DNA of 64,000 nucleotides from Pseudomonas marginalis (lineage in GTDB: Bacteria > Pseudomonadota > Gammaproteobacteria > Pseudomonadales > Pseudomonadaceae). Below are positions 40,097 through 49,284 of the stretch, one piece after another (within the stretch, counting starts at the first letter, position 1; every line of letters begins with the position of its first letter). The stretch is taken from the NCBI RefSeq assembly GCF_008692035.1, contig NZ_VTFG01000002.1:124001-188000 (forward strand). The letters run 5' to 3'. The translations under genes and the position numbers were made by a program. The notes under the pieces were generated by a model. That model was not told the origin of the DNA. It ran no database searches and saw only the letters and a program-made list of their open reading frames with translations.

Positions 40097-41419
40097 TCAG
40101 AGCGTCATCGCCGCCAACCAGCCAAACGCCAGCAACGGAAGGTTGTAGTGCAGGAACGTCGGCACCACGGTGTCCCAGATATGGTGATGCTGGCCGTCGA
40201 TATTCAGGCCGGAGGTCGGGCCGAGGGTGGAGTCCGAGGCTGGCGAACCGGCATCACCCAGCGCCCCGGCGGTGCCGACAATGCACACGATGGCCAGCGG
40301 GCTGAAGCCCAGTTGCACACACAGCGGCACGAAAATCGCCGCCAGGATCGGCACCGTGGAAAACGACGAGCCGATGCCCATGGTCACCAGCAGCCCCACC
40401 AGCAACATCAACAACGCCCCCACCCCACGGCTATGGCCGATGAACGCCGCCGAGGTTTCCACCAGCGAGCGGACGTCGCCGGTGGCCTTGAGCACTTCGG
40501 CAAAGCCTGACGAGGCGATCATGATGAAGCCGATCATCGCCATCATCTTCATGCCTTCGGTGAACAGGTCGTCGGTGTCGCGCCAGCGCACGATGCCCGA
40601 GACCGAGAAGATCAGGAACCCGGCCAGGGCACCGATGATCATGGAGTCCAGCCACAACTGGATGATGAACGCCGAGGCAATCGCCAGGCCGGCCACCAGC
40701 AGGGTCAGCGGGTTGTACTGCACCGCCACTTGCTCGACCCGTTCGATTTTCTCCAGGTCATACACGCGCTTCTTGCGGTAGCTGATAAACACCGCCACCA
40801 GCAGCCCGACCACCATGCCCAGCGCCGGCAGGCTCATGGCGTGGGTGGCGTTGACCTGGCTGATGTCCACGCCGCTCTTGGCCACATTGGCCAGCAGGAT
40901 CTGGTTGAGGAAGATATTGCCGAAGCCCACCGGCAGGAACATGTACGGCGTGATCAGGCCGAAGGTCATCACGCAGGCGATCAGGCGGCGGTCCAACTGC
41001 AATTTGGTCAGCACATACAACAGCGGCGGCACCAGCAACGGGATAAATGCGATATGGATCGGCAGGATGTTCTGCGACGCAATCGCGACCACCCACAGCA
41101 GGCCGATCAGCAACCATTTGACGTGGTTGCCGCCGCTGGCTTCCTGACGGTCGACCAGCAGCAAGGCCTTGTCCGCCAGGGCGTGGGCCAGGCCGGACTT
41201 GGCAATCGCCACGGCGAAAGCGCCGAGCAAAGCGTAGGACAAGGCCACGGTCGCCCCCCCTCCCAAGCCACCGTTGAACGCCTTGAGCGTGGCCTCGATG
41301 CCCAGGCCACCGGTCAGGCCGCCCACCAGGGCGCCGACAATAATGGCGATGACCACATGCACGCGGGACAGGCTGAGTACCAGCATGGTGCCGACCGCGG
41401 CGATGACTGCGTTAATCAT
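40097..41419 (-). CDS. Na+/H+ antiporter-family / organic acid transporter
   Basis: A 440-residue protein with about 11 membrane helices in two halves. It begins MINAVIAAVGTMLVLSLSRVHVVIAIIVGALVGG and contains SGGNHVKWLLIGLLWVVAIASQNILPIHIAFIPLLVPPLL and LVTMGIGSSFSTVPILAAIF. These match the YuiF/NhaC-type group of the ion transporter superfamily. ATG 41419 is preferred to a longer frame without a signal. It lies between two chemoreceptor genes, as P. aeruginosa PA2653 does. A transported carboxylate or amino acid is likely but unproven. Confidence 0.82.
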   Translation of the reverse strand: MINAVIAAVGTMLVLSLSRVHVVIAIIVGALVGGLTGGLGIEATLKAFNGGLGGGATVALSYALLGAFAVAIAKSGLAHALADKALLLVDRQEASGGNHVKWLLIGLLWVVAIASQNILPIHIAFIPLLVPPLLYVLTKLQLDRRLIACVMTFGLITPYMFLPVGFGNIFLNQILLANVAKSGVDISQVNATHAMSLPALGMVVGLLVAVFISYRKKRVYDLEKIERVEQVAVQYNPLTLLVAGLAIASAFIIQLWLDSMIIGALAGFLIFSVSGIVRWRDTDDLFTEGMKMMAMIGFIMIASSGFAEVLKATGDVRSLVETSAAFIGHSRGVGALLMLLVGLLVTMGIGSSFSTVPILAAIFVPLCVQLGFSPLAIVCIVGTAGALGDAGSPASDSTLGPTSGLNIDGQHHHIWDTVVPTFLHYNLPLLAFGWLAAMTL

Positions 41420-41654
41420 GGTTACCTCAAGCAGAAACATACAAAACAGGCATGCCCGCGCCCGGGCGGCCATCGGATGGCAGCCGGCGTGCAGGCTTGA
41501 AGGTGGTCTTATTAGAGGGCGCGCACTGTGCAGCAGGTCGCGCCCCATGTCAAAAAACGGCGCCGCTTTCAGGTTTAAATTGATCGTTTGAATAAAGAAA
41601 ATGCCAGATCGGCCGATAACCGGGCTCTATGTGTTTTCAGGTAAGGATGTACCG

Positions 41655-43802
41655 ATGTCCCTCAGACAGCTCTCCATTCAATGGAAAATCACCCTGCTCG
41701 CCGGCCTGTGCCTGCTGGGGATCGTGACCCTGCTGGTGGGTTTGTCGTTGTACCGCATGGCGCAGAGTTCCGAGCAGGTCAAGGCTTCCAGCATGCAGAT
41801 GCTCGATGAAGCGGCCCAGGCTCGCATCGAGGCCCAAGGTGAGGTGCAGGCCGCGGGCATCCGCCGGCAATTCATGGACGCCTACCAATATGGGCATGGG
41901 TTTTCCCGCCAGGTCCTGTTCCTGCGTGAGCAAGCCGAAAAACGCTTCCTCGACGCCTTCGACACCCGCGAAGACCTGACCCGCCAGGTCAAGGCCGCCC
42001 TGCAGGCCAATCCGGAACTGCTGGGGCTGTCCCTGGTATTCGAAGCCAATGCACTGGATGGCAAGGATGAGTTGTTCGCCGGCCAGGCCGAACTGGGCAG
42101 TAATGACAAGGGCCGCTTCGCCCTGTACTGGTCGCAGCCGACGCCGGGCACGCTGACGTCGATGGCACTGCCGGAAAGCGACATGTCCGACACGCGCGTC
42201 GGCCCCAGCGGCGAACCGGCCAACGCCTGGTTCACCTGCCCGCGCAGCACCCTCAAGCCGTGTGTGATCGAACCGTACTTTTATGTGATCGACGGGCAAA
42301 ACGTGCTGATGACCAGCATCGTGTTTCCGTTGACGGTCAATGGCAAGGTGATCGCTTCGCTGTCGGTGGACATCAACCTCAACAGCCTGCAGGCCGTGAG
42401 CCAGCAGGCCAGCCAGAAGCTGTATGACGGCCAGACCCAGGTCAGCATCCTCAGCCCCACCGGTCTGCTTGCCGGCTACAGCGCGGACGCCAGCCAGTTG
42501 AGCAAACGCCTGGATCAGGTCGATAGGCAAAACGGCGCGCAATTGATCAGCGCCCTGGCCGGCGGGACACAGACCCGCAGCCTGCGCACCGACCATCAAC
42601 TCAAGGTGCTGGCGCCGTTCGCGCCGATTCCCGACGGCAAGCCATGGGGCGTATTGCTGGATGTACCGGAAAAAGTCCTGATGGGGCCGGCTGAAGCACT
42701 GAAGGCCCAGATGGACGCCGATAATACCCGCGGCACCCTGCTGGAATTGGGCCTGGGCCTGCTGGCCGCCGTGATCGGCCTGATCCTGGTCTGGCTGATG
42801 GCCCGCAGCGTGACCCGACCGATCCTCGGCGTGGCCCATATGCTTGAAGACATCGCCAGCGGCGAAGGCGACCTGACCCGCCGCCTGGCGTATGACAAAC
42901 AGGACGAACTGGGCCAGCTCGCCGGCTGGTTCAACCGTTTCCTCGACAAGCTGCAACCCATCATTGCCGAAGTCAAACGCTCGGTGCAGGACGCCCGTGG
43001 CACCGCCGACCAGTCCGCCGCGATTGCGACGCAAACCAGCGCCGGCATGGAGCAGCAGTACCGCCAGGTCGACCAGGTGGCCACCGCCTCCCACGAAATG
43101 AGCGCCACCGCCCAGGACGTGGCCCGCAGCGCCGCCCAGGCGGCCCATGCCGCGCGGGATGCCGACCAGGCTACCCGCGACGGCCTGACAGTGATCGACC
43201 GCACCACCACCAACATCGGCCAACTGGCGGCCGATATGAGCACCGCCATGGCCCAGGTCGAAGGCTTGTCCGCCAACAGTGAGAAGATCGGCTCCGTGCT
43301 CGAAGTGATTCGCGGCATCGCCGAGCAAACCAACCTGCTGGCGCTCAACGCGGCAATCGAAGCCGCCCGCGCCGGTGAGGCCGGCCGCGGGTTTGCCGTG
43401 GTCGCCGACGAGGTACGCAACCTGGCACGGCGGACCCAGGAGTCGGTGGAGGAAACCCGCCTGGTGATCGAACAATTGCAGAGCGGCACCGAAGAGGTTG
43501 TCGGTTCCATGGGCAACAGCTATCGCCAGGCCCAGGGCAGTGTCGAACAGGTCGGCGAGGCCGTTACCGCCCTGCGCCAGATCGGCGATGCGGTCACGGT
43601 CATCAGCGACATGAACCTGCAAATCGCCAGCGCCGCCGAAGAGCAAAGCGCGGTGGCCGAAGAGATCAACCACAATGTGGCGACCATTCGCGATGTGACC
43701 GAGTCGTTGTCGGAACAGGCCAATGAGTCGGCGCGGGTGAGCCAGGCGTTGAACAGCCTGGCGAATCAGCAGCAGGGGTTGATGGACCAGTTCCGCGTCT
43801 GA
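41655..43802 (+). CDS. Methyl-accepting chemotaxis protein, double-Cache (TlpQ-like)
   Basis: A 715-residue chemoreceptor. It has TM1 near 10-33, a large periplasmic region (about 35-375) with a dCache layout ([34 protein letters not shown] in the distal part), TM2 near 385-405, then HAMP ([22 protein letters not shown]) and signalling domain with the tip [34 protein letters not shown]. Size and gene order match P. aeruginosa TlpQ (PA2654), a histamine/polyamine receptor, by memory. ATG 41655 gives the usual basic-then-hydrophobic start. Confidence 0.9.
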   Translation: MSLRQLSIQWKITLLAGLCLLGIVTLLVGLSLYRMAQSSEQVKASSMQMLDEAAQARIEAQGEVQAAGIRRQFMDAYQYGHGFSRQVLFLREQAEKRFLDAFDTREDLTRQVKAALQANPELLGLSLVFEANALDGKDELFAGQAELGSNDKGRFALYWSQPTPGTLTSMALPESDMSDTRVGPSGEPANAWFTCPRSTLKPCVIEPYFYVIDGQNVLMTSIVFPLTVNGKVIASLSVDINLNSLQAVSQQASQKLYDGQTQVSILSPTGLLAGYSADASQLSKRLDQVDRQNGAQLISALAGGTQTRSLRTDHQLKVLAPFAPIPDGKPWGVLLDVPEKVLMGPAEALKAQMDADNTRGTLLELGLGLLAAVIGLILVWLMARSVTRPILGVAHMLEDIASGEGDLTRRLAYDKQDELGQLAGWFNRFLDKLQPIIAEVKRSVQDARGTADQSAAIATQTSAGMEQQYRQVDQVATASHEMSATAQDVARSAAQAAHAARDADQATRDGLTVIDRTTTNIGQLAADMSTAMAQVEGLSANSEKIGSVLEVIRGIAEQTNLLALNAAIEAARAGEAGRGFAVVADEVRNLARRTQESVEETRLVIEQLQSGTEEVVGSMGNSYRQAQGSVEQVGEAVTALRQIGDAVTVISDMNLQIASAAEEQSAVAEEINHNVATIRDVTESLSEQANESARVSQALNSLANQQQGLMDQFRV

Positions 43803-43818
43803 GGGTCGCAGGCAGTCC

Positions 43819-43854
43819 AATGTGGGGGGGCCACAGAAAGCCCCCTGCCACATT
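43819..43854. terminator. Degenerate REP hairpin / terminator
   Basis: AATGTGGGGGGG and CCCCCTGCCACATT form an imperfect stem around a 10-base loop, followed by TTTTG, between the convergent chemoreceptor and histidine kinase genes. Confidence 0.55.
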
Positions 43855-43869
43855 TTGATCTACGGTGTG

Positions 43870-45189
43870 TCAGCCATGGCGCTTGGGTAACTCGATCAGC
43901 GCCTTGAGCCCGCCCAGTTCGCTCTCCTGCAACTGCAACACCCCGCCCCACACCTCGACAATGTCGCGCACGATCCCCAGCCCCAGGCCATGGCCGTCGA
44001 TCTGTTCGTCCAGGCGTGCACCGCGGCTGAAGACCTGGTCACGCTGGGCCTCGGGAATCCCGGGACCGTCATCTTCCACCGCCAGCAGGTAAGCATGCGG
44101 CGTCTCGCTGACGCTCGCGCGCACCTCCGCATCCGCCCATTTGCAGGCGTTGTCCAACAGGTTGCCGAGCAGCTCCAGCAGGTCTTCGCGGTCCCAGGGC
44201 AGTTGCAGGCCAGGCGCGACGTGGTAACTGAGGTCCAGGTGTTCGCCATGGATCATGCTCAAGGTGGCGAGCAGGCCGGGCAGTTCTTGTTCACAGTCGA
44301 ACAAGGCACCCGGCAGGGTCTCGCCGGCCAGCCGGGCGCGATTGAGTTCACGGTTGAGGCGTTGTTGCACCTGCTCCAATTGCTCGCGCAGCAGTTTGCT
44401 CAGTTCGGGGTGATCCTTGAGCGCCTCGCTCGAGGCGGCGCTCAACAGCACCGCCAGCGGGGTTTTCAGCGCATGCCCAAGGTTGCCGAGGGCATTGCGC
44501 GAACGTTTGAGACTGTCTTCGGTGTGGGCCAGCAGGTGGTTGATCTGGGCGACCAGTGGCTCCAGTTCCAGCGGCACCTGGGTGTCGAGTTGCGAGCGTT
44601 GGCCTTGTTGCAGTTGGGCGATCTGGTTACGCGCGTTTTCCAGCGGGCGCAAGGCACGACGCACGGTGACTCGCTGCAAAAACAACACCAGCAGCAGTGC
44701 CGCCAGCCCCAACACCAGGCCGATCCGACGCATCAGGCGAAAACTTTCCCGCACCGGGGTGTAGTCCTGGGCCACGCTGATGGAAATCGATTGGCCAAAG
44801 CGTTTGTAGTCCGAACGCAGGACCAGCAATTGCTGGCCTTCGGGGCCCAATTGCAGGTTGCCCTTGAGCCCGGCCTCGGGCAGTCGGGGCAATTCCTGGT
44901 CCCACAGCGAGCGGGAGCGCCAGTGAGTGTCGGCAAAATCGATGCGGAAGTAATGCCCGGAAAACGGCCGCTGGTAGGCCGGCGACAGGCGCTGCTCATC
45001 CAGTTGCACACCGTTGGGCCCGCGTACCAGGGCGACCAGCAGGTTCTCGGCATCGTTGCGCAACCCGGCTTCCAGGTAGCGTTGCAAACCGGCCTCGAAC
45101 AACCACAGGCTGGTTTGCGCCAGCACCACGCCGACGATCACCATCACGCTGATCAGGCCCAGGCTCAGGCGGCGCTGAATCGACTTCAT
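43870..45189 (-). CDS. Sensor histidine kinase (BqsS/CarS-like)
   Basis: A 439-residue kinase with TM1 at about 9-31, a periplasmic domain of ~125 residues, TM2 at about 156-173, a HAMP-like segment, the H-box [15 protein letters not shown] (phosphorylated His239) and ATPase boxes [18 protein letters not shown] and HGLGLGIV. The H-box variant GHALKTPL is that of the PhoQ/BqsS group. The periplasmic stretch has R-N-D-A-E at 44-48. It overlaps the response regulator by 4 bp. By gene order it corresponds to P. aeruginosa PA2656, linked to Fe(II) or Ca2+ response. An open frame further upstream is a shadow. Confidence 0.9.
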   Translation of the reverse strand: MKSIQRRLSLGLISVMVIVGVVLAQTSLWLFEAGLQRYLEAGLRNDAENLLVALVRGPNGVQLDEQRLSPAYQRPFSGHYFRIDFADTHWRSRSLWDQELPRLPEAGLKGNLQLGPEGQQLLVLRSDYKRFGQSISISVAQDYTPVRESFRLMRRIGLVLGLAALLLVLFLQRVTVRRALRPLENARNQIAQLQQGQRSQLDTQVPLELEPLVAQINHLLAHTEDSLKRSRNALGNLGHALKTPLAVLLSAASSEALKDHPELSKLLREQLEQVQQRLNRELNRARLAGETLPGALFDCEQELPGLLATLSMIHGEHLDLSYHVAPGLQLPWDREDLLELLGNLLDNACKWADAEVRASVSETPHAYLLAVEDDGPGIPEAQRDQVFSRGARLDEQIDGHGLGLGIVRDIVEVWGGVLQLQESELGGLKALIELPKRHG

Positions 45190-45854
45190 GCAGGGCTGGC
45201 GCCAAACCGGTAGCCCTGGCCGCGCCGGGTTTCGATCACACTGCGCCCGAGTTTGCGGCGCAGGTGGTTGACGTGCACTTCCAGTACGTTGGAGTCGCGC
45301 TCGGTCTCGCCGTCGTACAGGTGCTCGGCCAGGTGGCTTTTCGAGAGGATCTGTTCGGGGTGCAACATGAAGTAGCGCAACAGGCGAAATTCTGCGGCGG
45401 TCAGTTGGATCTCGTCGCCATCGCGCAGCACGCACTGGCGGCCTTCGTCCAGGTGCAGGCCGGCAGCCTGCAAGGTGGGTTGGTTGGCCTGCCCGTGGGA
45501 GCGGCGCAACAGCGCCTGGATGCGCAGGTGCAGCTCTTCGGGGTGAAAGGGTTTGCTCAGGTAATCGTCGGCACCGGCCTTGAGCCCTTCGATACGCTCG
45601 GCCCAGGAATCGCGGGCGGTGAGGATCAACACCGGGGTGGCCAGTGCGGCGGCGCGCCATTGCGCCAGCACCTCAAGGCCGGGCAAACCGGGCAGGCCGA
45701 GGTCGAGGATGATCAGGTCGTAGGGTTCGCTGCGGCCCTGATACGCAGCGTCACGGCCGTCGGCCAGCCAGTCGACGGCATAACCCTGGCGCTGCAGGCC
45801 GGCCAGCAGTTCATCGGCCAAGGGTACGTTGTCTTCCACCAGGAGCAGGCGCAT
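45186..45854 (-). CDS. OmpR/PhoB-family response regulator (BqsR/CarR-like)
   Basis: A 222-residue two-domain regulator. The receiver has the acidic pair in LVEDN, the phosphorylated Asp51 in [14 protein letters not shown], and KPF for the switch lysine. The C-terminal winged helix has [16 protein letters not shown] and [16 protein letters not shown]. It overlaps the kinase by 4 bp and follows the PepSY gene with a one-base TGATG overlap, so all four genes form one coupled operon. A candidate binding site lies upstream of the first PepSY gene. Confidence 0.92.
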   Translation of the reverse strand: MRLLLVEDNVPLADELLAGLQRQGYAVDWLADGRDAAYQGRSEPYDLIILDLGLPGLPGLEVLAQWRAAALATPVLILTARDSWAERIEGLKAGADDYLSKPFHPEELHLRIQALLRRSHGQANQPTLQAAGLHLDEGRQCVLRDGDEIQLTAAEFRLLRYFMLHPEQILSKSHLAEHLYDGETERDSNVLEVHVNHLRRKLGRSVIETRRGQGYRFGASPA

Positions 45855-46165
45855 CAGTCTTCCTCATCTTTGATCAGTACACCGTTGGTGGCGTCGAGTT
45901 TGATCTCGCGCACCACGCCGTCGGTGGTCACCAGTTCCACTTCGTAGGCATATTGGCCATGCTTTTTCTCAAGCTCGGCTTCCAGCAGGCGCGAGCCGGG
46001 ATACCGCGCCATGGCCTGCTGCAACAGTTGCTCCAGAGGCAGGATCACCCCCTGCTGGCGCAGCGCCAAGGCTTCGTCCTGGTTGAGGTCGCGGGCCTGC
46101 AAGCCTGAGCAGAACACCACCAGCACCAACGCCACTCGACTGCCGGCGCGTAAATTTACCTTCAT
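45854..46165 (-). CDS. PepSY-domain exported protein (second)
   Basis: A 103-residue protein with a signal peptide ([24 protein letters not shown]) and one PepSY domain ([44 protein letters not shown]). It sits between the first PepSY gene and the response regulator, with TAATG and TGATG start-stop overlaps. Presumably periplasmic; equivalents of P. aeruginosa PA2658-PA2659 (BqsP/Q/T group). Confidence 0.85.
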   Translation of the reverse strand: MKVNLRAGSRVALVLVVFCSGLQARDLNQDEALALRQQGVILPLEQLLQQAMARYPGSRLLEAELEKKHGQYAYEVELVTTDGVVREIKLDATNGVLIKDEED

Positions 46166-46467
46166 TACGTATCCTGATGATTCTTGAGAACCTGCCCGGT
46201 GAGCGCGTCCAATTCGACCTCCCATTCAATGCCGTCGGCATCTTGCAGTTCGACTTCATAGACATACTTGCCGTAAGCCTCGTCCAGGTCGGTGTCCAAC
46301 AGCGTTGAACCGGGGTGCAGGGCCTGGGCTGTGGCTTCGAGCTGGTCGAACGCGACAATTGTAACAGTGGCGGGCACGGTCAGTGGTTTGTCAGGGTCCA
46401 CGGCTCCGGCCTGGGTCGCCGTGGAGGCGATGATAGCGGCGGCGACCAGAGCAGTGAGGCGTTTCAT
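46165..46467 (-). CDS. PepSY-domain exported protein (first)
   Basis: A 100-residue protein with a signal peptide (MKRLTALVAAAIIASTATQAGA) and one PepSY domain (HPGSTLLDTDLDEAYGKYVYEVELQDADGIEWEVELDALTGQVL). It is the first gene of the PepSY-PepSY-response regulator-kinase operon. The two PepSY genes are tandem duplicates. A 16-bp direct repeat 56 bp before the start is a candidate site for the regulator. Confidence 0.87.
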   Translation of the reverse strand: MKRLTALVAAAIIASTATQAGAVDPDKPLTVPATVTIVAFDQLEATAQALHPGSTLLDTDLDEAYGKYVYEVELQDADGIEWEVELDALTGQVLKNHQDT

Positions 46468-46522
46468 GATGAGTCTCCGTTACACGATGTTTTTCCTACA
46501 CCGGCCACGGTAGCGGCTGCAA

Positions 46523-46538
46523 CTTAACTGAAACTGAA
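46523..46538 (-). promoter_or_regulatory. Candidate BqsR-type box (direct repeat)
   Basis: On the minus strand this reads TTCAG-N6-TTAAG, 9 of 10 matches to the remembered BqsR consensus TTAAG-N6-TTAAG. It lies about 56 bp upstream of the first gene of the PepSY/two-component operon, so it fits autoregulation. Confidence 0.5.
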
Positions 46539-46661
46539 TTGCCACCATGGCAATTTCCAGCAGCCGCGACAGGCTACGATGCTTATTCAGGATTCACGCG
46601 GTATCGTTAGCGTTTTTCGCGAGCACGCTTGCACCTGCACCTCGCTTCAACAGAGACCGGT

Positions 46662-47741
46662 ATGACAGCCATCCATATCAAGTTCCCCGCCCTGACCCTC
46701 AAGGCCGGCAAACGCGCCTTTGCGCGCATTCGTGAACAAGGCCTCAAGCCTGCGGATGTCGGCATACTCCCCGGTGCGGCCGGCGGCCCCAAGGCGCTGG
46801 GGATCCAGGGCCTGGACCTGGCGCTGTTCAGCGACTGGCTGCCGCGCGCACCGCGGGAGCGGGCGTTGATCGGCGCATCGATCGGTTCCTGGCGGTTTGC
46901 CAGCGCCTGCCTGCCCGACCCGGTGCAAGGCCTGCTGGACCTCGGCCGCCTGTACAACGAACAACGCTTTGCCAAAGGCGTGACCATGGCCGAAGTCAGC
47001 CGCAGCTGCCAGCGCATGCTCGACGACCTGCTGGCCGGCCGCGATGCACGGGTGCTGGACAACCCCGACTACCGGCTGAACATCATGGTGGTCAAGAGCC
47101 ACGGCCTGCTCGCCGATGACCACCGCGGGCGCCTGGGTTTGGGCCTGTCCTCGGTGATTGCCGACAACCTGCGCGGCCGTGCGCGACTGGCGCGGCATTT
47201 CGAGCGGCTGATCATCCACGACCCGCGCCAGGCACCGCCGGTGCACCCGCTGAAGGATTTCCCCTCGCGCTTCCTTGCGCTGGACATGGGCAACCTGCGC
47301 CAGGCATTGCTGGCGTCCGGGTCGATCCCCATGGTGATGCAAGGCGTGCGCGACCTGCCCGGAGCCGGCACCGGCACTTACCGCGACGGCGGCCTGCTGG
47401 ACTACCACCTCGACCTGCCCTACCACGGCGACGACATCGTGCTGTACCCGCACTTCACCGACCGGGTCATCCCCGGCTGGTTCGACAAGGGCCTGCCATG
47501 GCGGCGCAGCAACCCGCACGGCTTGCAGGATGTGTTGCTGCTGGCGCCATCCAGGGACTACCTGGCCCGCCTGCCCCACGGCAAACTGCCGGACCGCAGC
47601 GACTTCAAGCGCTTCATGGGCGACGACCCGAGCCGCAACAAGTACTGGCAAACCGCGATGAGCGAGAGCCGACGGCTGGGGGATGAGTTTCTACAACTGG
47701 CCGATAACGGTGGCCTGGGCGAGCGCTTGCAGGCGCTTTGA
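46662..47741 (+). CDS. Patatin-like phospholipase family protein
   Basis: A 359-residue predicted lipolytic acyl hydrolase. The nucleophile elbow is GASIGSWRF (Ser73), the oxyanion glycine loop is [12 protein letters not shown] near residue 36, and the catalytic aspartate is in [12 protein letters not shown] near residue 242, giving the patatin Ser-Asp dyad. No signal peptide is visible. It has no obvious operon partner. The ATG at 46662 was chosen because the family sequence starts there; an upstream ATG lacks a ribosome site. Confidence 0.82.
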   Translation: MTAIHIKFPALTLKAGKRAFARIREQGLKPADVGILPGAAGGPKALGIQGLDLALFSDWLPRAPRERALIGASIGSWRFASACLPDPVQGLLDLGRLYNEQRFAKGVTMAEVSRSCQRMLDDLLAGRDARVLDNPDYRLNIMVVKSHGLLADDHRGRLGLGLSSVIADNLRGRARLARHFERLIIHDPRQAPPVHPLKDFPSRFLALDMGNLRQALLASGSIPMVMQGVRDLPGAGTGTYRDGGLLDYHLDLPYHGDDIVLYPHFTDRVIPGWFDKGLPWRRSNPHGLQDVLLLAPSRDYLARLPHGKLPDRSDFKRFMGDDPSRNKYWQTAMSESRRLGDEFLQLADNGGLGERLQAL

Positions 47742-47817
47742 CCCAGCGGTATGCGCGGCATGGGATCAAGCTGTTAAACTCGCCGCCTGCCAGATACCTG
47801 ACCGAGCTGAAAATACT

Positions 47818-48174
47818 GTGGAAATCTTCAAAGAGTTTACCTTCGAGTCCGCCCACCGCCTGCCCCACGTACCGGAAGGCCATAAGTGCGGGCGCCTGCA
47901 TGGGCATTCGTTCAAGGTGGCGATCCACCTGAGTGGCGACCTGGATCCCCATACCGGCTGGATTCGTGACTTCTCGGAGATCAAGGCGATTTTCAAGCCG
48001 CTCTACGAACGCCTCGACCACAACTACCTCAATGACATCCCAGGCCTGGAAAACCCTACCAGCGAAGTGCTGGCCAAGTGGATCTGGACTGAACTCAAGC
48101 CGCTGCTGCCGGAGCTCAGTGCGATCCGTATCCACGAGACCTGCACCAGTGGCTGCATCTATCGCGGCGAGTAA
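47818..48174 (+). CDS. queD: 6-carboxytetrahydropterin synthase
   Basis: A 118-residue QueD, second step of queuosine synthesis. It begins with GTG and reads [21 protein letters not shown] up to the motif [10 protein letters not shown]: the catalytic Cys24 with zinc-binding His28 and His30 in a CxxxHGH pattern, plus His13. Later LDHNYLNDI and [13 protein letters not shown] follow family order, ending [13 protein letters not shown]. The start is set to GTG 47818 because all upstream in-frame sequence lacks similarity and no ATG is close. Confidence 0.9.
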   Translation: MEIFKEFTFESAHRLPHVPEGHKCGRLHGHSFKVAIHLSGDLDPHTGWIRDFSEIKAIFKPLYERLDHNYLNDIPGLENPTSEVLAKWIWTELKPLLPELSAIRIHETCTSGCIYRGE

Positions 48175-48238
48175 GCCTGCACTGTTAAAAAACCACTCTT
48201 GCGGTTAATGCCAGTCAGTTAAGGAGGAACACTGTAAC

Positions 48239-48355
48239 TGTGGTGAGCGGGCTTGCCCCGCGTTGGGCTGCGCAGCAGCCCTAAAACACAGTCCCGTGCA
48301 GCGCTCTTATTGGGGCTGCTGCGCAGCCCAACGCGGGGCAAGCCCGCTCGCCACA
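48239..48355. repeat. Paired REP elements (inverted)
   Basis: Arms of about 43 bp at 48239-48281 and 48312-48355, with the core GTGGTGAGCGGGCTTGCCCC and a GGGCTGCGCAGCAGCCC secondary hairpin, separated by 30 bp. The gap between queD and the Nudix gene contains little else. Confidence 0.88.
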
Positions 48356-48470
48356 GGTTACTGTTTGCCCGTTCTATCTCTTAACTGATCGGCATTACCC
48401 TTGCGGGTTTTTTTGTGCCTCCCGTAGCCCCCTTCCACCCTTGCCCTTCTTCGCGACCGAGGAGATGTCC

Positions 48471-49094
48471 ATGGAAACTACCTGGCTGGCCCAGGCCAAA
48501 CGCTTGCAAGCCTTGGCCTCCACGGGGCTGCACTTTTGCACCGATGATTTCGAGCGCGAACGCCTGGAAGAAATCGCCGAGATTGCCCACAGCATGCTGG
48601 CGCAGCTGGGCAATGTGCCCCTGGAGCGCATCACCGGGCTGGTGTCGGATTTCGCCCAGCGCTATTCGACGCCGATGATCGACGTGCGTGGCGCGGTGAT
48701 CGAGGGTGAGCGGATTCTGCTGGTGCGCGAGGCCACCGACGGTTGCTGGGCGCTGCCCGGTGGTTATGCCGATATCGGGTTGTCGGCGGCGGAAAACATC
48801 ATCAAGGAAATTCGCGAGGAAGCCGGGCTGAGCGTTACTGCGCGGGCGCTGTATAGCGTCACCCACAAGGCCAAGGGGTTGTACCGGCCGGATGTGCGGG
48901 ATTTCTACAAGTTGTATTTCCTGTGTGAACGGGTGGATCAACTGGCGCCGGTGGCCGGGTTCGAGACCACCGAGGTGGGCTTTTTCAGCCTGGACGAGCT
49001 ACCGCCGCTGTCCCGTGGACGCACCATCGAAAGTGATCTGGAGGCGGCGTTCGCCTTTCATCGCGGCGAGACCACGCAGACGCTGTTCGACTGA
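48471..49094 (+). CDS. Nudix hydrolase with N-terminal extension
   Basis: A 207-residue protein. Residues 1-60 form the helical N-terminal domain found in one Nudix group (TWLAQAKRLQALASTGLHF). The Nudix box region is LPGGYADIGLSAAENIIKEIREEAGL: the metal-binding E-x-x-E-E is present, but the early glutamate is Leu and the usual Arg is Lys. This variant is common in that group. The substrate is some nucleoside diphosphate-X compound. GAGGAG places the start at ATG 48471 rather than 48465. Confidence 0.85.
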   Translation: METTWLAQAKRLQALASTGLHFCTDDFERERLEEIAEIAHSMLAQLGNVPLERITGLVSDFAQRYSTPMIDVRGAVIEGERILLVREATDGCWALPGGYADIGLSAAENIIKEIREEAGLSVTARALYSVTHKAKGLYRPDVRDFYKLYFLCERVDQLAPVAGFETTEVGFFSLDELPPLSRGRTIESDLEAAFAFHRGETTQTLFD

Positions 49095-49185
49095 TCCAAT
49101 TTGTATCACTGCTGCACCGCTTTCGTGCCCGACTGGGCACAGCGAACACTCCCGCCTGCGTTCCCCGCCTGTTTGGCTATAAATA

Positions 49186-49202
49186 CTGTGCACGGTGCAC
49201 AG
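49186..49202. promoter_or_regulatory. Perfect palindrome upstream of codB
   Basis: CTGTGCAC-G-GTGCACAG, 8-bp arms with one central base, directly after a TATAAATA sequence. It is a strong candidate operator for the cytosine operon. The arm spacing is too short for an NtrC box (TGCAC-N7-GTGCA). Confidence 0.6.
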
Positions 49203-49233
49203 CGGCGACCGTGCGCCTGTCACTGCCGGTGAT

Positions 49234-49250
49234 TTGGCACGCCCGGTGCA
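49234..49250 (+). promoter_or_regulatory. Sigma-54-type -24/-12 promoter of the cod operon
   Basis: TTGGCACGCCCGGTGCA matches the RpoN pattern TGGCACG-N4-TTGCA at all but one base, with GG (49236-49237) and GC (49248-49249) at the required spacing of 10. Transcription would begin near 49261, giving a 24-base leader before codB. Confidence 0.6.
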
Positions 49251-49284
49251 ACAGGCCTGCGTCACTCATTCAGGGAGCACGCAC

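Noticed and set aside
41637-43853. 738-codon minus-strand frame opposite the TlpQ-like chemoreceptor
   Set aside because: Antisense shadow; no motifs, while the plus-strand frame has TM, HAMP and signalling domains.
45190-45660. N-terminal extension of the histidine kinase frame into the response regulator gene
   Set aside because: It lies opposite frame to the response regulator coding sequence; the kinase starts at 45189 with a basic-then-hydrophobic segment.
48221-48230. Strong AAGGAGGAAC ribosome-like site after queD
   Set aside because: No start codon or open frame follows; it runs directly into a REP element.
48750-48850. Inactive Nudix box because of missing canonical residues
   Set aside because: Leu and Lys at the variable positions are common in the subgroup with this N-terminal domain, and the E-x-x-E-E metal site is intact.
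49186-49202. NtrC binding site reading of the codB palindrome
   Set aside because: The half-sites TGCAC and GTGCA are separated by 1 bp rather than the usual 7, so it does not fit NtrC.
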